The translations under genes were made by a program, and so were the position numbers. A DNA stretch of 64,000 nucleotides from CAYOWK01 sp964407665 (GTDB lineage Bacteria; Pseudomonadota; Alphaproteobacteria; Caulobacterales; Hyphomonadaceae), in the NCBI GenBank assembly GCA_964407665.1, contig CAYOWK010000002.1, forward strand, positions 98,565 through 162,564, given 5' to 3'. Below are positions 1 through 8,422 of this stretch, piece after piece. The stretch's first letter is position 1. Every line of letters begins with the position of its first letter. The notes beneath the pieces were generated by a model that was given only the letters and a program-made list of their open reading frames with translations, was not told the origin of the DNA and searched no databases.

Positions 1-442
1 GGTCTGCATCCGGCGCCACAAATCCCGTGATCTCGACAGGCGGCTGGGCGGCCGCCCGCGCCGGGTCAAGCGCCGCCGGAGACACTGACCGCTGCAGGCT
101 GGCCGCATACCCTTTGGGAATCACCACGCCGAACTGTGGTTTCCCGGTCTCGACGCTTTCGCGCAGCCCGTCCGGGGTTTCGTCAGGTCCAGAGGCGGTG
201 ATGCTGAACGCAGGATTTCCCGAAATCCGGCGGATCAGGTCCCGGGATGCGTCGGTGCCGTCCGCATCGATCACGGAGACGGCCAGGCCCTCACCGGCTT
301 CGCCAAAGCGGTCCTGCAGCGCCAGCGACATAATGAGGATGAACACGGTCGGCAGCACGAACAGCAGGGCGAGCCCATGCAGGTCGCGCGACAGAAGCCG
401 CGTTTCCTTGAGCAGGCTGGCGATGAATCCCGAATGTCTCAC
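1..442 (-). CDS. ABC-2 type transporter permease, N-terminal part (cut by window edge)
   Basis: Membrane subunit of an ABC-2 exporter. The reading frame starts with GTG at 442, overlapping the TGA stop of the ATPase gene (GTGA), so the two are translationally coupled. About 147 residues are visible. After a short basic start (MRHSGFIASLLKETRLL) comes one hydrophobic segment (LALLFVLPTVFILIMSLAL), then a soluble part with ISGNPAF, typical of the long periplasmic loop after TM1 in ABC2_membrane_3 (YhhJ/YbhS-like) permeases. The remaining membrane segments lie outside the window. The substrate cannot be told. Confidence 0.8.
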   Translation of the reverse strand, partial: MRHSGFIASLLKETRLLSRDLHGLALLFVLPTVFILIMSLALQDRFGEAGEGLAVSVIDADGTDASRDLIRRISGNPAFSITASGPDETPDGLRESVETGKPQFGVVIPKGYAASLQRSVSPAALDPARAAAQPPVEITGFVAPDAD

Positions 443-1416
443 GCCGCGGCGCCTTCCCGTGCCGAAGGGGCGCCGATCAGCTGGATGTAGGCGTCTTCCA
501 GGCGCCCCTCGCCATGGCTGATCCGGGTGACTTGGAGCCCCTCCGCCTCGATGGCGGCCAGGACAGCTGCAGCGCTCGGGCCGCCGCCGAGGTCAGCCGC
601 CAAGTCGCAGGCGCTCGTCAACCGGACGCCGAACGCGTCCAGCCGGGCAAGCTGGTCAGCGGATGGCGCCTTGGCGACCGCGACCCGGATCGTCTTGTCG
701 GCGGCGCCCGTGTAGCTGGCGATTGGGCCGGTCGAGATCAGGCGGCCGCGATCCACGATCGCGATGTGGTCGCAGAGCGCCTCCACCTCCTCCATGTAGT
801 GGGAGGTATAGACGACGGTCACGCCCCGGGCGCGCATGGCGGCGACGGCGTCGACGATGGTCCGCCGGGAGCGGGCGTCAATGCCGACGGTCGGTTCGTC
901 CAGAAACAGGATGCGAGGCTGGTTGATCAGGGCGATGGCGAGGTTGAGTCGGCGCTTTGTGCCCCCGGAATAGGTATGGGCCGGCTCGTCCAGAACCGCT
1001 CCAAGGGCGCAGATCGCTACAGCCTCGTCCAGCCGCCTGCGCCAGTCACGGGCGGGCAGGCGATAGGCGCCCGCAAAGAAGTCGAGATTTTCCCGGCCCG
1101 TAAGCGCCGGATAGAATGCGAGGTCCTGCGGTGCGAGCGCCACAGACGCCCGGATCTTGCCAAGGCTTCGGGAGGCGGCGTGGCCTTCGATCCAGATATC
1201 GCCGGTCTGCGGCCTGCGGGCGCCGGACATCAGGGCAAACAGCGTGCTTTTGCCGGCCCCGTTCGGCCCGAGCAGGCCGAAGCAGGACCCTGCCGCTACC
1301 GAGAGTGTAATCTTGCCAATCGCCGGCCTCGCGGCGCCCCGGTATGTCCAGGAGAGCTGCTCGACCCGTATCGCGGGCTGGCCGGCTTCCTCCGCCGGCT
1401 GAGCGTGCTGCACCAT
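439..1416 (-). CDS. ABC transporter ATP-binding protein (ABC-2 exporter)
   Basis: ATPase that powers the ABC-2 exporter encoded immediately downstream. It is 325 aa, with Walker A GPNGAGKS (residues 50-57), Q-loop APQD (95-98), a slightly unusual signature YSGGTKRR (149-156), Walker B ILFLDEP (169-175) and the switch histidine in TSHYMEEVEAL. About 90 residues after the nucleotide-binding domain resemble the C-terminal extension of DrrA/CcmA-type multidrug or natural-product exporters. The stop overlaps the permease start. The family assignment is clear. The cargo (drug, lipid or polysaccharide) is not visible. Confidence 0.93.
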   Translation of the reverse strand: MVQHAQPAEEAGQPAIRVEQLSWTYRGAARPAIGKITLSVAAGSCFGLLGPNGAGKSTLFALMSGARRPQTGDIWIEGHAASRSLGKIRASVALAPQDLAFYPALTGRENLDFFAGAYRLPARDWRRRLDEAVAICALGAVLDEPAHTYSGGTKRRLNLAIALINQPRILFLDEPTVGIDARSRRTIVDAVAAMRARGVTVVYTSHYMEEVEALCDHIAIVDRGRLISTGPIASYTGAADKTIRVAVAKAPSADQLARLDAFGVRLTSACDLAADLGGGPSAAAVLAAIEAEGLQVTRISHGEGRLEDAYIQLIGAPSAREGAAA

Positions 1417-1815
1417 AACGGACTCAAACTACGACCTTGCTGCAGCGCCAATCGCCGCCGCAGCTTCCCCCGTGAGGTACACCGATTGGGGGTGAACCTC
1501 AATCGTGCGCAAGCCGTCCCCCGGGGACCGCCAGTATCCCGCTCTTTTCCAGGAACCATCACCCGGTCATGGCGTTTCGTCATGTACGAACACAGACCGC
1601 AGGCGCCTGCCGGGCGCCCCGGCGCGTGGCAGGGTGGGAGGAGCCCCGATCATGTCGCTGCACCTGCGAAGCCGCCGCGAGTCCGCGTCTGGCGGGTGGG
1701 CGCCCGATGATGCTATGGTTCCGGCTGTTCGCCTTGTGCGCGAACGCCGCATGGGGAACGCCTGTGGGCAGATGCTAACGGAGGGGCCCCGATTCGCGGC
1801 TCTGGAGTCAGGTTC
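1417..1815. other. 399 bp region without a convincing gene
   Basis: Upstream of both the ABC ATPase gene (leftward) and the response regulator gene (rightward), so it should carry both promoters. Short frames occur on both strands, but they lack a good ribosome binding site and show biased composition. A possible ECF sigma-type promoter lies at 1552-1577 and is listed separately. No repeat or RNA gene was recognised. Confidence 0.5.
1552..1577 (+). promoter_or_regulatory. Candidate EcfG-type (general stress) promoter
   Basis: GGAAC, 16 bases, then CGTTT, which matches the alphaproteobacterial EcfG/SigT pattern GGAAC-N16/17-CGTT. It points toward the single-domain response regulator at 1816. 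About one match of this kind is expected by chance in 64 kb, so this is only a lead. Confidence 0.25.
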
Positions 1816-2181
1816 ATGAAGCTGCGTGTTCTTGTCGTCGAGGACGAGGCCGTTGTCGCCATGCTTCTCGAAGACATGCTTCTCGACCTCGGCCATGAAG
1901 TCGTCGCGGCAGTGGGTCGTCTCGATCAGGCGCTGGAAATAGCGGGATCGAAAGACCTCGACCTTGCCATCCTTGACGTCAATCTGAACGGCAAGATGAC
2001 CTACCCGATTGCGGAAATTCTGAAGGCGAGAGGTGTCCCGGTGACGTTTGCGACGGGCTATGGCGCAGACGGCCTGCACGCAGACTGGCGCTCGGCTCCG
2101 GTCATCCAGAAGCCCTTCCAGATCCGTGACCTCGAACGCGCCATTGCCCGCGCAACCGAAAGCGTTCGTCAGCCGGGCTGA
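1816..2181 (+). CDS. Single-domain response regulator (CheY-like receiver)
   Basis: 121 aa receiver domain without an output domain. Acidic pocket E9/D10, phospho-acceptor D54 in AILDVNL, switch threonine T80 and conserved K99 in IQKPF are all present. It ends soon after the last receiver helix, so it must signal by protein-protein contact. The motif around K99 and the length match the small receivers common in alphaproteobacteria, some of which act with HWE/HisKA_2 kinases. No kinase gene is nearby, so its partner is unknown. The start has GGAG and AGG upstream. The gene is convergent with the LOG-family gene, 8 bp away. Confidence 0.92.
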   Translation: MKLRVLVVEDEAVVAMLLEDMLLDLGHEVVAAVGRLDQALEIAGSKDLDLAILDVNLNGKMTYPIAEILKARGVPVTFATGYGADGLHADWRSAPVIQKPFQIRDLERAIARATESVRQPG

Positions 2182-2189
2182 AACACGGG

Positions 2190-2993
2190 CTAGGGCGCCC
2201 GGGTTTCTGCGGTCGGTTGTCCGGAATGGCGCATCTCCATGACACCGCCGCGAACCAGGATCTGCCAGGCCTCTTCGGCTGTATCTGCAAATGCGAACAG
2301 CTCCAGATCGTAGGCCGAGCACGTCCCGTTGCTGACCAGCGCGTCGAAATTGATCACCGAGGTCCAGTAGCTCTTGTCGAAGAGCACGATCGGAATGGCC
2401 GGCGCCTTGCCGGTCTGGCGCAGCGTCAACAACTCGAACAGCTCATCCAGCGTCCCGAAGCCGCCGGGAAACACCACCAACGCGTTGGCCCGCATCGCCA
2501 GGTGCATCTTACGCATCGCGAAATAGTGGAAGCGGAAAGTGAGATCCGGTGTCGAATAGGCGTTCGGCTCCTGCTCGTGCGGGAGCGTTATGTTGAAGCC
2601 GATGGACGGAGCGCCTGCATCGCTTGCGCCGCGATTGGCGGCCTCCATGATGCCCGGTCCGCCGCCTGTCGCGATGACGTTGTCGCGTGGATGGTGATCG
2701 GTCAGTAACGCTCCGCCTTCCTGAGAGGCGAGGCGGGCGAACGCGCGGGCCTGCTGATACCAGCGGGCATGCACATCACTGCCCTTGTCCGTCACGCGGG
2801 CGGACCCGAAGACCACAATGGTGGACCGAACGCCCCATCGCCGCAGCTCTTCCTCGGCCTTGGCGTACTCCAGCATGAAGCGAGCGCCCCGCATGGAATC
2901 GCCGAGCAGGAAATCCTGGTCCAGCGCGGCGAGGCGATAGGAGGGCGACGCCATATTGGCGGCGTTGGAAGGCGGCTTGGCGTCATGTGTCAT
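2190..2993 (-). CDS. LOG family protein (TIGR00730, Rossmann fold)
   Basis: 267 aa from the ATG at 2993. A GTG at 3029 would add 12 residues and lies close behind the next upstream gene, so the start is uncertain. It contains VVFGSARV, the nucleotide-binding GGGPGIMEAANRGA and the PGGFGTLDELFELLTLRQTGK region, which holds the PGGxGTxxE signature of the LOG / 'lysine decarboxylase-like' family. Characterised members hydrolyse cytokinin riboside 5'-monophosphates or other nucleoside monophosphates to base and phosphoribose. The longer N-terminus here resembles the bacterial YgdH-like branch. It is the last gene of a leftward run behind a lipoprotein gene. The real substrate is unknown. Confidence 0.88.
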   Translation of the reverse strand: MTHDAKPPSNAANMASPSYRLAALDQDFLLGDSMRGARFMLEYAKAEEELRRWGVRSTIVVFGSARVTDKGSDVHARWYQQARAFARLASQEGGALLTDHHPRDNVIATGGGPGIMEAANRGASDAGAPSIGFNITLPHEQEPNAYSTPDLTFRFHYFAMRKMHLAMRANALVVFPGGFGTLDELFELLTLRQTGKAPAIPIVLFDKSYWTSVINFDALVSNGTCSAYDLELFAFADTAEEAWQILVRGGVMEMRHSGQPTAETRAP

Positions 2994-3044
2994 GACCTGC
3001 GGGTTAGCCCCACAGGCGCATGATGTCACCCCTGACCAGCGGCT

Positions 3045-3938
3045 TCAGCGGAACGCACGGGCGTAGGGGTGATCCAGCGTCACCCTTGGCAGCTCGATCT
3101 CACGCGTCAGGCCCTTGCGCCGGTCTATCGCAAAAACCGAACGCGGGCTGGCGGGATCGAACGTGAAGGCCTGGCCCTCGACCTCCAGTGAAATGGTCGC
3201 GAGGTGAATCAGTACAGGTCCCATCGTGGGCCGGGCCAGAACATACATTTCGGGCCGGTCATGCCCAAGAATGTAGAGCAACCCGTCCGGCCCCAGTTGA
3301 CCGCCGGACGAGCCATAGGGCGCCATGCTCTCCATTGCGCTGGCCGGAAAAAGCCAGCCCCCGGTCTTCCGCCACTCGGAATCGAACGTGACGACGCTCG
3401 AGAAGGCGTGATTTTTGAAGCCGACCCCGTTGCCGTCATAGTGCGTGAACGACGCAATCCAGCCGCCCTGATAGCGCCCGAACCACGTCAGCGAGCCCTC
3501 GTCCATCATCCCGAAGCTGTGCGACGACATATGGCGCATCGACGCCGCATCGAAGATCTCCACCGATGATCCCATCGGCGCCTGCGGATAGTTGGAGTTG
3601 GCGCACCAGAGCTTTCCAGCTTCCTCGAAACAGCTGTTGAGGTGTCGGATCAGCCCGCTCTTTTCGCCAACCCAGCGCGCAACGATTTCGCCCGTATCGC
3701 GCCGGTACTTTCCGATCACGAAGTTGTCGACCGGGTAGATGAACCTGCGGTCCGCCGCGACGCCCTGATCGGCCTCCGGCGTCTCGAAGACCCTCAGCGT
3801 ACGCGCAGTCAGCTGCTGCACAGGCGGCGGCGCATACTGTGCAGCATCAAGAGAGGGGATCGCGGCTTGCGGCGTCGATGGGACCTGCGCACAGGCAGCC
3901 ATAAGTGCGAGCGCGGTAGCAAGGATCACAAAGCGCAT
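3045..3938 (-). CDS. Putative lipoprotein, possible beta-propeller
   Basis: 297 aa from the ATG at 3938, preceded by GGGAG at suitable spacing. The frame extends seven codons further upstream without a ribosome site. The N-terminus is a signal peptide ending in a lipobox (ALMAAC), so the mature protein should be lipid-anchored. The body is rich in Trp, Tyr and Gly, with recurring short beta-like stretches (GGWIASFTHYDG, GGQLGPDGLLYILGHDRPEMY), suggesting a propeller fold with an exposed binding face. It lies directly downstream of a TonB-dependent receptor gene on the same strand, separated by a hairpin, so it may be a surface or periplasmic partner of that receptor. I do not recognise the family. 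Confidence 0.75.
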   Translation of the reverse strand: MRFVILATALALMAACAQVPSTPQAAIPSLDAAQYAPPPVQQLTARTLRVFETPEADQGVAADRRFIYPVDNFVIGKYRRDTGEIVARWVGEKSGLIRHLNSCFEEAGKLWCANSNYPQAPMGSSVEIFDAASMRHMSSHSFGMMDEGSLTWFGRYQGGWIASFTHYDGNGVGFKNHAFSSVVTFDSEWRKTGGWLFPASAMESMAPYGSSGGQLGPDGLLYILGHDRPEMYVLARPTMGPVLIHLATISLEVEGQAFTFDPASPRSVFAIDRRKGLTREIELPRVTLDHPYARAFR

Positions 3939-3960
3939 GTCTCGTCTCCCAAACGGCAAC

Positions 3961-3989
3961 GACCGGCCGGAGGGTCAAACCGGCCGGTC
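3961..3989 (-). terminator. Strong hairpin between receptor and lipoprotein genes
   Basis: Perfect 10-bp stem (GACCGGCCGG at 3961-3970 with CCGGCCGGTC at 3980-3989) and a 9-nt loop. On the transcribed minus strand it follows the TonB-receptor stop but has no clear T-tract. It could be a weak terminator, an attenuator lowering lipoprotein expression, or a 3'-end stabiliser. Confidence 0.45.
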
Positions 3990-4011
3990 GCGCTCAAGGT
4001 TCTAGCCGTAA

Positions 4012-6633
4012 CTAGAAGCCGTAGCTCGCGCCGAGGTAGAATGTGCGGCCCACATTCTCGAACTCGGTGTTCCAGTTCTCGCGACCGCCCTGAAGTTCGG
4101 TGGTCGGCTCGTCATTGATGTTCACCGCCTCGGCAAACACCTTGAACGTGTCGGTGATGGCGTAGGAAACCTTTGCATCCCACCGCCCGAACTCGCCCTG
4201 GTCGAGGCTGAAGTTGGGGTCTGTGCTGTAGTCGGTCAGGTAGCTGGCATTGTAGGCATAGCTGACCGAAGCATCGAACGGACCTTCCTGGAAGAACAGC
4301 GAGAACGCGTAGGTTGATTCCGGCTGGCCCTGCAAAGGAGAGGTCGAACCGTCGGCGTTCTCGACTTCGCCGTCGACAAAGGTGGCGCTCACAACGCCGC
4401 CCAGGCCCGAAAGGAAACCGGGAAGGAAGTCGAACTGCGTCTGTGCGCTCAGTTCAAGCCCCTGGAGGAAGGCGGACCCGCCGTTGATTGTCGTCGAGGT
4501 CCGAAGGTTGGTGAAGTCTGCAGCCGTGACGCCGGAGATGCCACGACGGGCGAGTTCCTCGGTGATCTCCTGCGGCGTATCGAACACTTCAGACGTTCCA
4601 ACCAGCTGGTCCGTGATGTCCTTGTAGAACACCGACGCTGTGATCGCTGTCAGGCGGTTGGGGTACCATTCGGCGGACGCATCGTAGTTCCAGGACTTGC
4701 GCGGCTTGAGGCCCGGATTGCCAACCGAGATGCTGGCGTTGAGTCCATCATCGGAGAATGTCGTGCGCGGAGCGATGGTGTCATAATCCGGACGTCCCAG
4801 CGCTCGCGTTACCGCTCCACGGAAGACCAGGGAGTCGTTCGGGCGGTAGTTTGCGAGCAGGGCAGGAAGTACTTCGGTGTAGTCGCCGCCAGCCTCGATC
4901 TGCGGGACGCCAGCGACGCCCAGCGCGTACCCCTTGCTGGCCACGTCTGTGTATTCCACACGGACGCCGCCAATGACCTGGAAGGGGCCGAACTCGGCCG
5001 TCGCCATGCCATAGCCGGCAAGGATAGTTTCCTCGATCCCGTAGTCTGACCCGAAATCGGAGGAGGCATTGGCTGCGATGTTCTGGGTGAACTGGCCGCG
5101 GTTGGCGTTGAAGTACCGGTTCATCCCATCGACATCCATCCAGATGTTGGGGACGTCGCCCTGCGAGGTCTCGTTGACGAAGCCGCCGCGCGTGAAACCG
5201 GCGTCGGAACCAAGGTTCAGCGAGCCAGGCCCGGTGAACTCGTCCTGGCCATCATCGCGCTCACGCTCGGTTTGGGACGCCTTGAAGCCGCCCTTGAATT
5301 CCAGCGCGTCGCTGAAATCCCAGGTCGCGTTCAGTTGACCGATCAGCGCGTCCTCCTTCATCTCGCGCTCAAAATAGCGGACGCGGCGGATCGGCAACAG
5401 GCTCGGATTGGTGCGGTTGGGCGTCCCGGCATTTGGCGTAATGGTAACAACGCCGTCGCCATTGATCTTCCACGTTGACGCGCCGACCGCAGACGTGCTG
5501 GAGCGCCACTCCCAGCTGTCGTTCGGCTCTTCGATCTCGTTGGCGTTGGCCTGGACAAGATAGTCCACCTTCAGGTCGCCGAAAGTGTTCTCGCCGCCGG
5601 CTGCCAGCGAGGAGACGATCTTGTTGGCGTACTCAAGACGGATGTTGGCGAGCACGCGGTCTGTGCCAGTCGTCCCTGACGTAGGAGATGTCAGCGAGAA
5701 ACCGGGACGGGAAAACGTCAGGTTCTGTTCGTAGCGGTTGCGGTGCTGGTATTCGTCCCAGGTCGAATAGAAGCCGCGAACGAAGTATTTCGAGGATTCA
5801 TCAGGGCGGAACTCGACGGCGCCGTTGAGGTTCAGGCGCTCGCGCCCGATCACATAGTAGTTGTTCTTCACGTTCACGGGCAGGAACGTGCCGGCCGTTG
5901 AGCCCGGAACGGTGGTGGGGACCGCCGTCCAGTCATCCTGGTAGATGCCGGTTGCGATGTACTCGCGCGAGGAGAACGTCGCGCCGAGCAGCCAGCCAAA
6001 CGTATCGCCGATCTTGCCGGACACCATGCCGTCCAGCGCATAGGGGTCGTGGCCGGCGTAGGCGTTGTCCTCCGGGCGAATGTCTTCATAGCCATAACGG
6101 CCTGTCACAAAGCCGTAGAGGTCTTCCGTGCGGTCGAACGGCATGGCTGTTTCGACGTTCACGGTGCCGCCGATGCCTTGGGCATCCATATCCGGCGTCG
6201 GTGTCTTGACGACCTGCACCTTGCTGAGGACGCCGCCGGAAATGATGTCGAGCGGAGCCTGGCGTCCGCCAAGCTCGACTTCCGGCGAGCCCATCTGGAC
6301 GCCGTTGATGGTCACGTTATTGAGATTGGAAGCGACGCCCCGGATCTGCACATAGCGTCCTTCGCCTTTCTCGACGAGCATCGAGACGCCGGGCAGGCGG
6401 TTGAGGCTTTCGCCAATGTTCTTGTCGGGCAGCTGGCCAAGCTCGTCTGCCGACAGCGCCTCGATGACGCGAACATCGTTCTTCTTCTGGGCGATGCCTT
6501 CCTGGCGAGACAGTTCGGTTCCGGTGACGACGATGGTCTCGGTCTGAGGACCGGACGGCGCGGTCTGTCCCCATGCTGCGCCGCATGCCAGCAAAACGCC
6601 TGTCGACCCGAGCAGAACAGTTCTGAACGTCAC
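4012..6633 (-). CDS. TonB-dependent receptor (Caulobacter/Xanthomonas type)
   Basis: Outer-membrane active transporter, 873 aa. It starts at GTG 6633 behind GGAGG. Order: signal peptide (LLGSTGVLLACGAAWGQ), TonB-box-like ETIVVTG near residue 34, a plug domain with LPDKNIGESLNRLPGVS, QIRG and NNVTINGVQ, then a large beta-barrel ending in a C-terminal aromatic residue (YLGASYGF) as expected for barrel insertion. The plug sequence matches the TIGR01782 group, often used for carbohydrate or other complex-substrate uptake in oligotrophic alphaproteobacteria. No N-terminal signalling (STN) domain is seen. The downstream lipoprotein is a likely partner. The substrate cannot be deduced. Confidence 0.93.
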   Translation of the reverse strand: MTFRTVLLGSTGVLLACGAAWGQTAPSGPQTETIVVTGTELSRQEGIAQKKNDVRVIEALSADELGQLPDKNIGESLNRLPGVSMLVEKGEGRYVQIRGVASNLNNVTINGVQMGSPEVELGGRQAPLDIISGGVLSKVQVVKTPTPDMDAQGIGGTVNVETAMPFDRTEDLYGFVTGRYGYEDIRPEDNAYAGHDPYALDGMVSGKIGDTFGWLLGATFSSREYIATGIYQDDWTAVPTTVPGSTAGTFLPVNVKNNYYVIGRERLNLNGAVEFRPDESSKYFVRGFYSTWDEYQHRNRYEQNLTFSRPGFSLTSPTSGTTGTDRVLANIRLEYANKIVSSLAAGGENTFGDLKVDYLVQANANEIEEPNDSWEWRSSTSAVGASTWKINGDGVVTITPNAGTPNRTNPSLLPIRRVRYFEREMKEDALIGQLNATWDFSDALEFKGGFKASQTERERDDGQDEFTGPGSLNLGSDAGFTRGGFVNETSQGDVPNIWMDVDGMNRYFNANRGQFTQNIAANASSDFGSDYGIEETILAGYGMATAEFGPFQVIGGVRVEYTDVASKGYALGVAGVPQIEAGGDYTEVLPALLANYRPNDSLVFRGAVTRALGRPDYDTIAPRTTFSDDGLNASISVGNPGLKPRKSWNYDASAEWYPNRLTAITASVFYKDITDQLVGTSEVFDTPQEITEELARRGISGVTAADFTNLRTSTTINGGSAFLQGLELSAQTQFDFLPGFLSGLGGVVSATFVDGEVENADGSTSPLQGQPESTYAFSLFFQEGPFDASVSYAYNASYLTDYSTDPNFSLDQGEFGRWDAKVSYAITDTFKVFAEAVNINDEPTTELQGGRENWNTEFENVGRTFYLGASYGF

Positions 6634-6793
6634 GTGTCACCCTCCACCGTCCAACCCGAGGGCGGCGATAGGTGGTTTGCGTGACGGTCCGTCGACAGAT
6701 TCATAAACCTTGCGTGTCGCAGCTTTCGCGCAACACAAGCCCGGGTGGGGCCCAGAACATCTGACTCATCGATTTGGGTAAAGGCGTGCGCCG

Positions 6794-7384
6794 TCAGACC
6801 GCGTCTTCGGCGTCCCAGACGGTGCGTAGCGAGATATCCTGCTCCAGGCCGAGATTGTACCAGGCCAGTCGGTCGCGGGTCGCATTGACGATCACGAACT
6901 GCTCATGAGGCTTGGTCGCCGCCGCGAGCCGGTTGCGGATCTGCTGGACGGTCATCCTGGATCGCAGCACCCACATGTCGCCAGCCACCAGCGAGAACTT
7001 GCCCGCGCTGCGAAGCGCCTTCTCGAACGCGTCGCTGGAGGACACCAGCCGTCCGGCTATGAAGTAGTTGCAGATCGGCGGTTCGGACTCGCCCGGCTCC
7101 AGCTTCGGTTCGCCGAACTTCCGTTTGCGGGGGCCAGAGAAATCCCAGCGAAGATTCGGGTGTTTCTCGGCTGGAACGAAGTCCTTGTCCGTGCCGCAGC
7201 ACAGCGGCGTGTGGGCCTTGATCCGGCCTTCCTTGAGGAACTGTATGATGCGGGTGCGAGGGTAGGGGCCGTAGTCCTGGTCGCCGACGCGCACGCGCCA
7301 CTTCACACCCTCGTAGGGCGGCGGCGGCGGCGCTCCCTCAGCGTCAGCATCTGCGGGTTCAAGAAGATCCAGTGTCTCGCTCAT
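6794..7384 (-). CDS. GYF_2-domain protein of unknown function
   Basis: 196 aa, soluble, no signal peptide. After an acidic, proline-containing start (run of five Pro around residue 21) comes WRVRVGDQDYGPYPRTRIIQFL...GRIKAHTPL, which has the spacing of a GYF_2 domain (aromatic-G-x-x-YGP-Y, then helix and 'G-I...TPL'). The rest has no motif I recognise. GYF_2 domains usually bind proline-rich peptides or sit in membrane proteins. A free-standing soluble version suggests an adaptor. It is followed leftward by the TonB receptor gene, but a 160 bp gap makes co-transcription uncertain. Confidence 0.7.
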   Translation of the reverse strand: MSETLDLLEPADADAEGAPPPPPYEGVKWRVRVGDQDYGPYPRTRIIQFLKEGRIKAHTPLCCGTDKDFVPAEKHPNLRWDFSGPRKRKFGEPKLEPGESEPPICNYFIAGRLVSSSDAFEKALRSAGKFSLVAGDMWVLRSRMTVQQIRNRLAAATKPHEQFVIVNATRDRLAWYNLGLEQDISLRTVWDAEDAV

Positions 7385-7464
7385 CCGAAGGCATGTTCCG
7401 TCCGAACAGGATTCTCGTTAGGTCTAGGTCAACCACACTTGTCGAATGGTAAACGGGAGCCCCC

Positions 7465-8253
7465 ATGAGCAACTATGAATTCATCAAGACGGAGACTGAA
7501 GGCCGTCTGTTCGTCGTGACGATCAACCGCCCGGACGTGATGAACTGCCTGCATCCGATGGCGAATGCCGAGATGGCGCACGCCTTTGACGAATTCGCCG
7601 CCAATCCCGACCTCTGGGTCGCGATCGTTACCGGAGCAGGCGACAAGGCCTTCTCGGCCGGAAATGACCTGAAATTCGCCGCCTCCGGCCAGAAGTCTCC
7701 GGTTCCGATGCCCTCCACCGGGTTCGGCGGCCTGTCATCGCGCTACGACCTCTACAAGCCGGTTATCGCGGCTGTGAACGGCTTCGCCATGGGCGGCGGT
7801 TTCGAGATCGCCCTGTCCTGCGACATCATCATCGCCGCCGAGGGCGCCCGCTTTGCCCTTCCGGAGCCGCGGGTTGGCTTTGCCGCGCTTGCCTCCGGCA
7901 TGCACCGCCTGCCGCGCGAAGTGCCGCTCAAAAAGGCCATGGGCATGCTGCTGACTGGCCGCACCGTCTACGCCCCCGAGGGCAAGGAGATCGGCTTCGT
8001 CACCGAGGTTGTCCCGAACGGCAAGGCGCTGGAAGAGGCCAAACGCTGGGCCGGCATGATCATGGAGTGCTCGCCCATGGCGATCCGCGCCACCAAGGAG
8101 ACCGTGCTGACCGGCCTCACCACAGCCGACCTCAAGACGGCGTTTGACCACAAGGTTCCGGGTATTGCCCGCCTCCTGGCGTCCGCCGATCACAAGGAAG
8201 GCCCCAAGGCGTTTGCCGAAAAGCGCAAGCCGGAGTGGAAGAACGAGGTCTGA
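7465..8253 (+). CDS. Enoyl-CoA hydratase/isomerase (crotonase) family protein
   Basis: 262 aa, start behind GGGAG. Crotonase fold: the first oxyanion-hole loop is in KAFSAGNDLKF, the second in NGFAMGGGFEIALSCD, followed by FALPEPRVGF, where the glutamate sits at one of the two catalytic positions of hydratases. The other position is GG-type, so isomerase or other activity is possible. The C-terminus carries the usual ATKETVL region and ends in PEWKNEV. It acts on acyl-CoA thioesters in the cytoplasm. It is monocistronic, with a strong terminator 30 bp after the stop. The exact substrate is not deducible. Confidence 0.88.
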   Translation: MSNYEFIKTETEGRLFVVTINRPDVMNCLHPMANAEMAHAFDEFAANPDLWVAIVTGAGDKAFSAGNDLKFAASGQKSPVPMPSTGFGGLSSRYDLYKPVIAAVNGFAMGGGFEIALSCDIIIAAEGARFALPEPRVGFAALASGMHRLPREVPLKKAMGMLLTGRTVYAPEGKEIGFVTEVVPNGKALEEAKRWAGMIMECSPMAIRATKETVLTGLTTADLKTAFDHKVPGIARLLASADHKEGPKAFAEKRKPEWKNEV

Positions 8254-8283
8254 GATAGACCCTATGTCCAGTTTCGACTGGCG

Positions 8284-8317
8284 AACGGCCGGCGCATCCG
8301 CGCCGGCCGTTTTGTTT
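8284..8317 (+). terminator. Rho-independent terminator after the crotonase gene
   Basis: 12-bp perfect stem AACGGCCGGCGC/GCGCCGGCCGTT with an ATCC tetraloop, running into TTTTGTTT. It is placed 30 bp after the crotonase stop. Confidence 0.9.
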
Positions 8318-8422
8318 GGGCGGGGCCTGTATCCGTTCAGAATGTGCGCGCAGCACTAGGTGTGAAACGGCACGCTGCGCCACCCAATCGAGGCGGCATA
8401 GTCCGGCTTCGGACCTGTGGTC

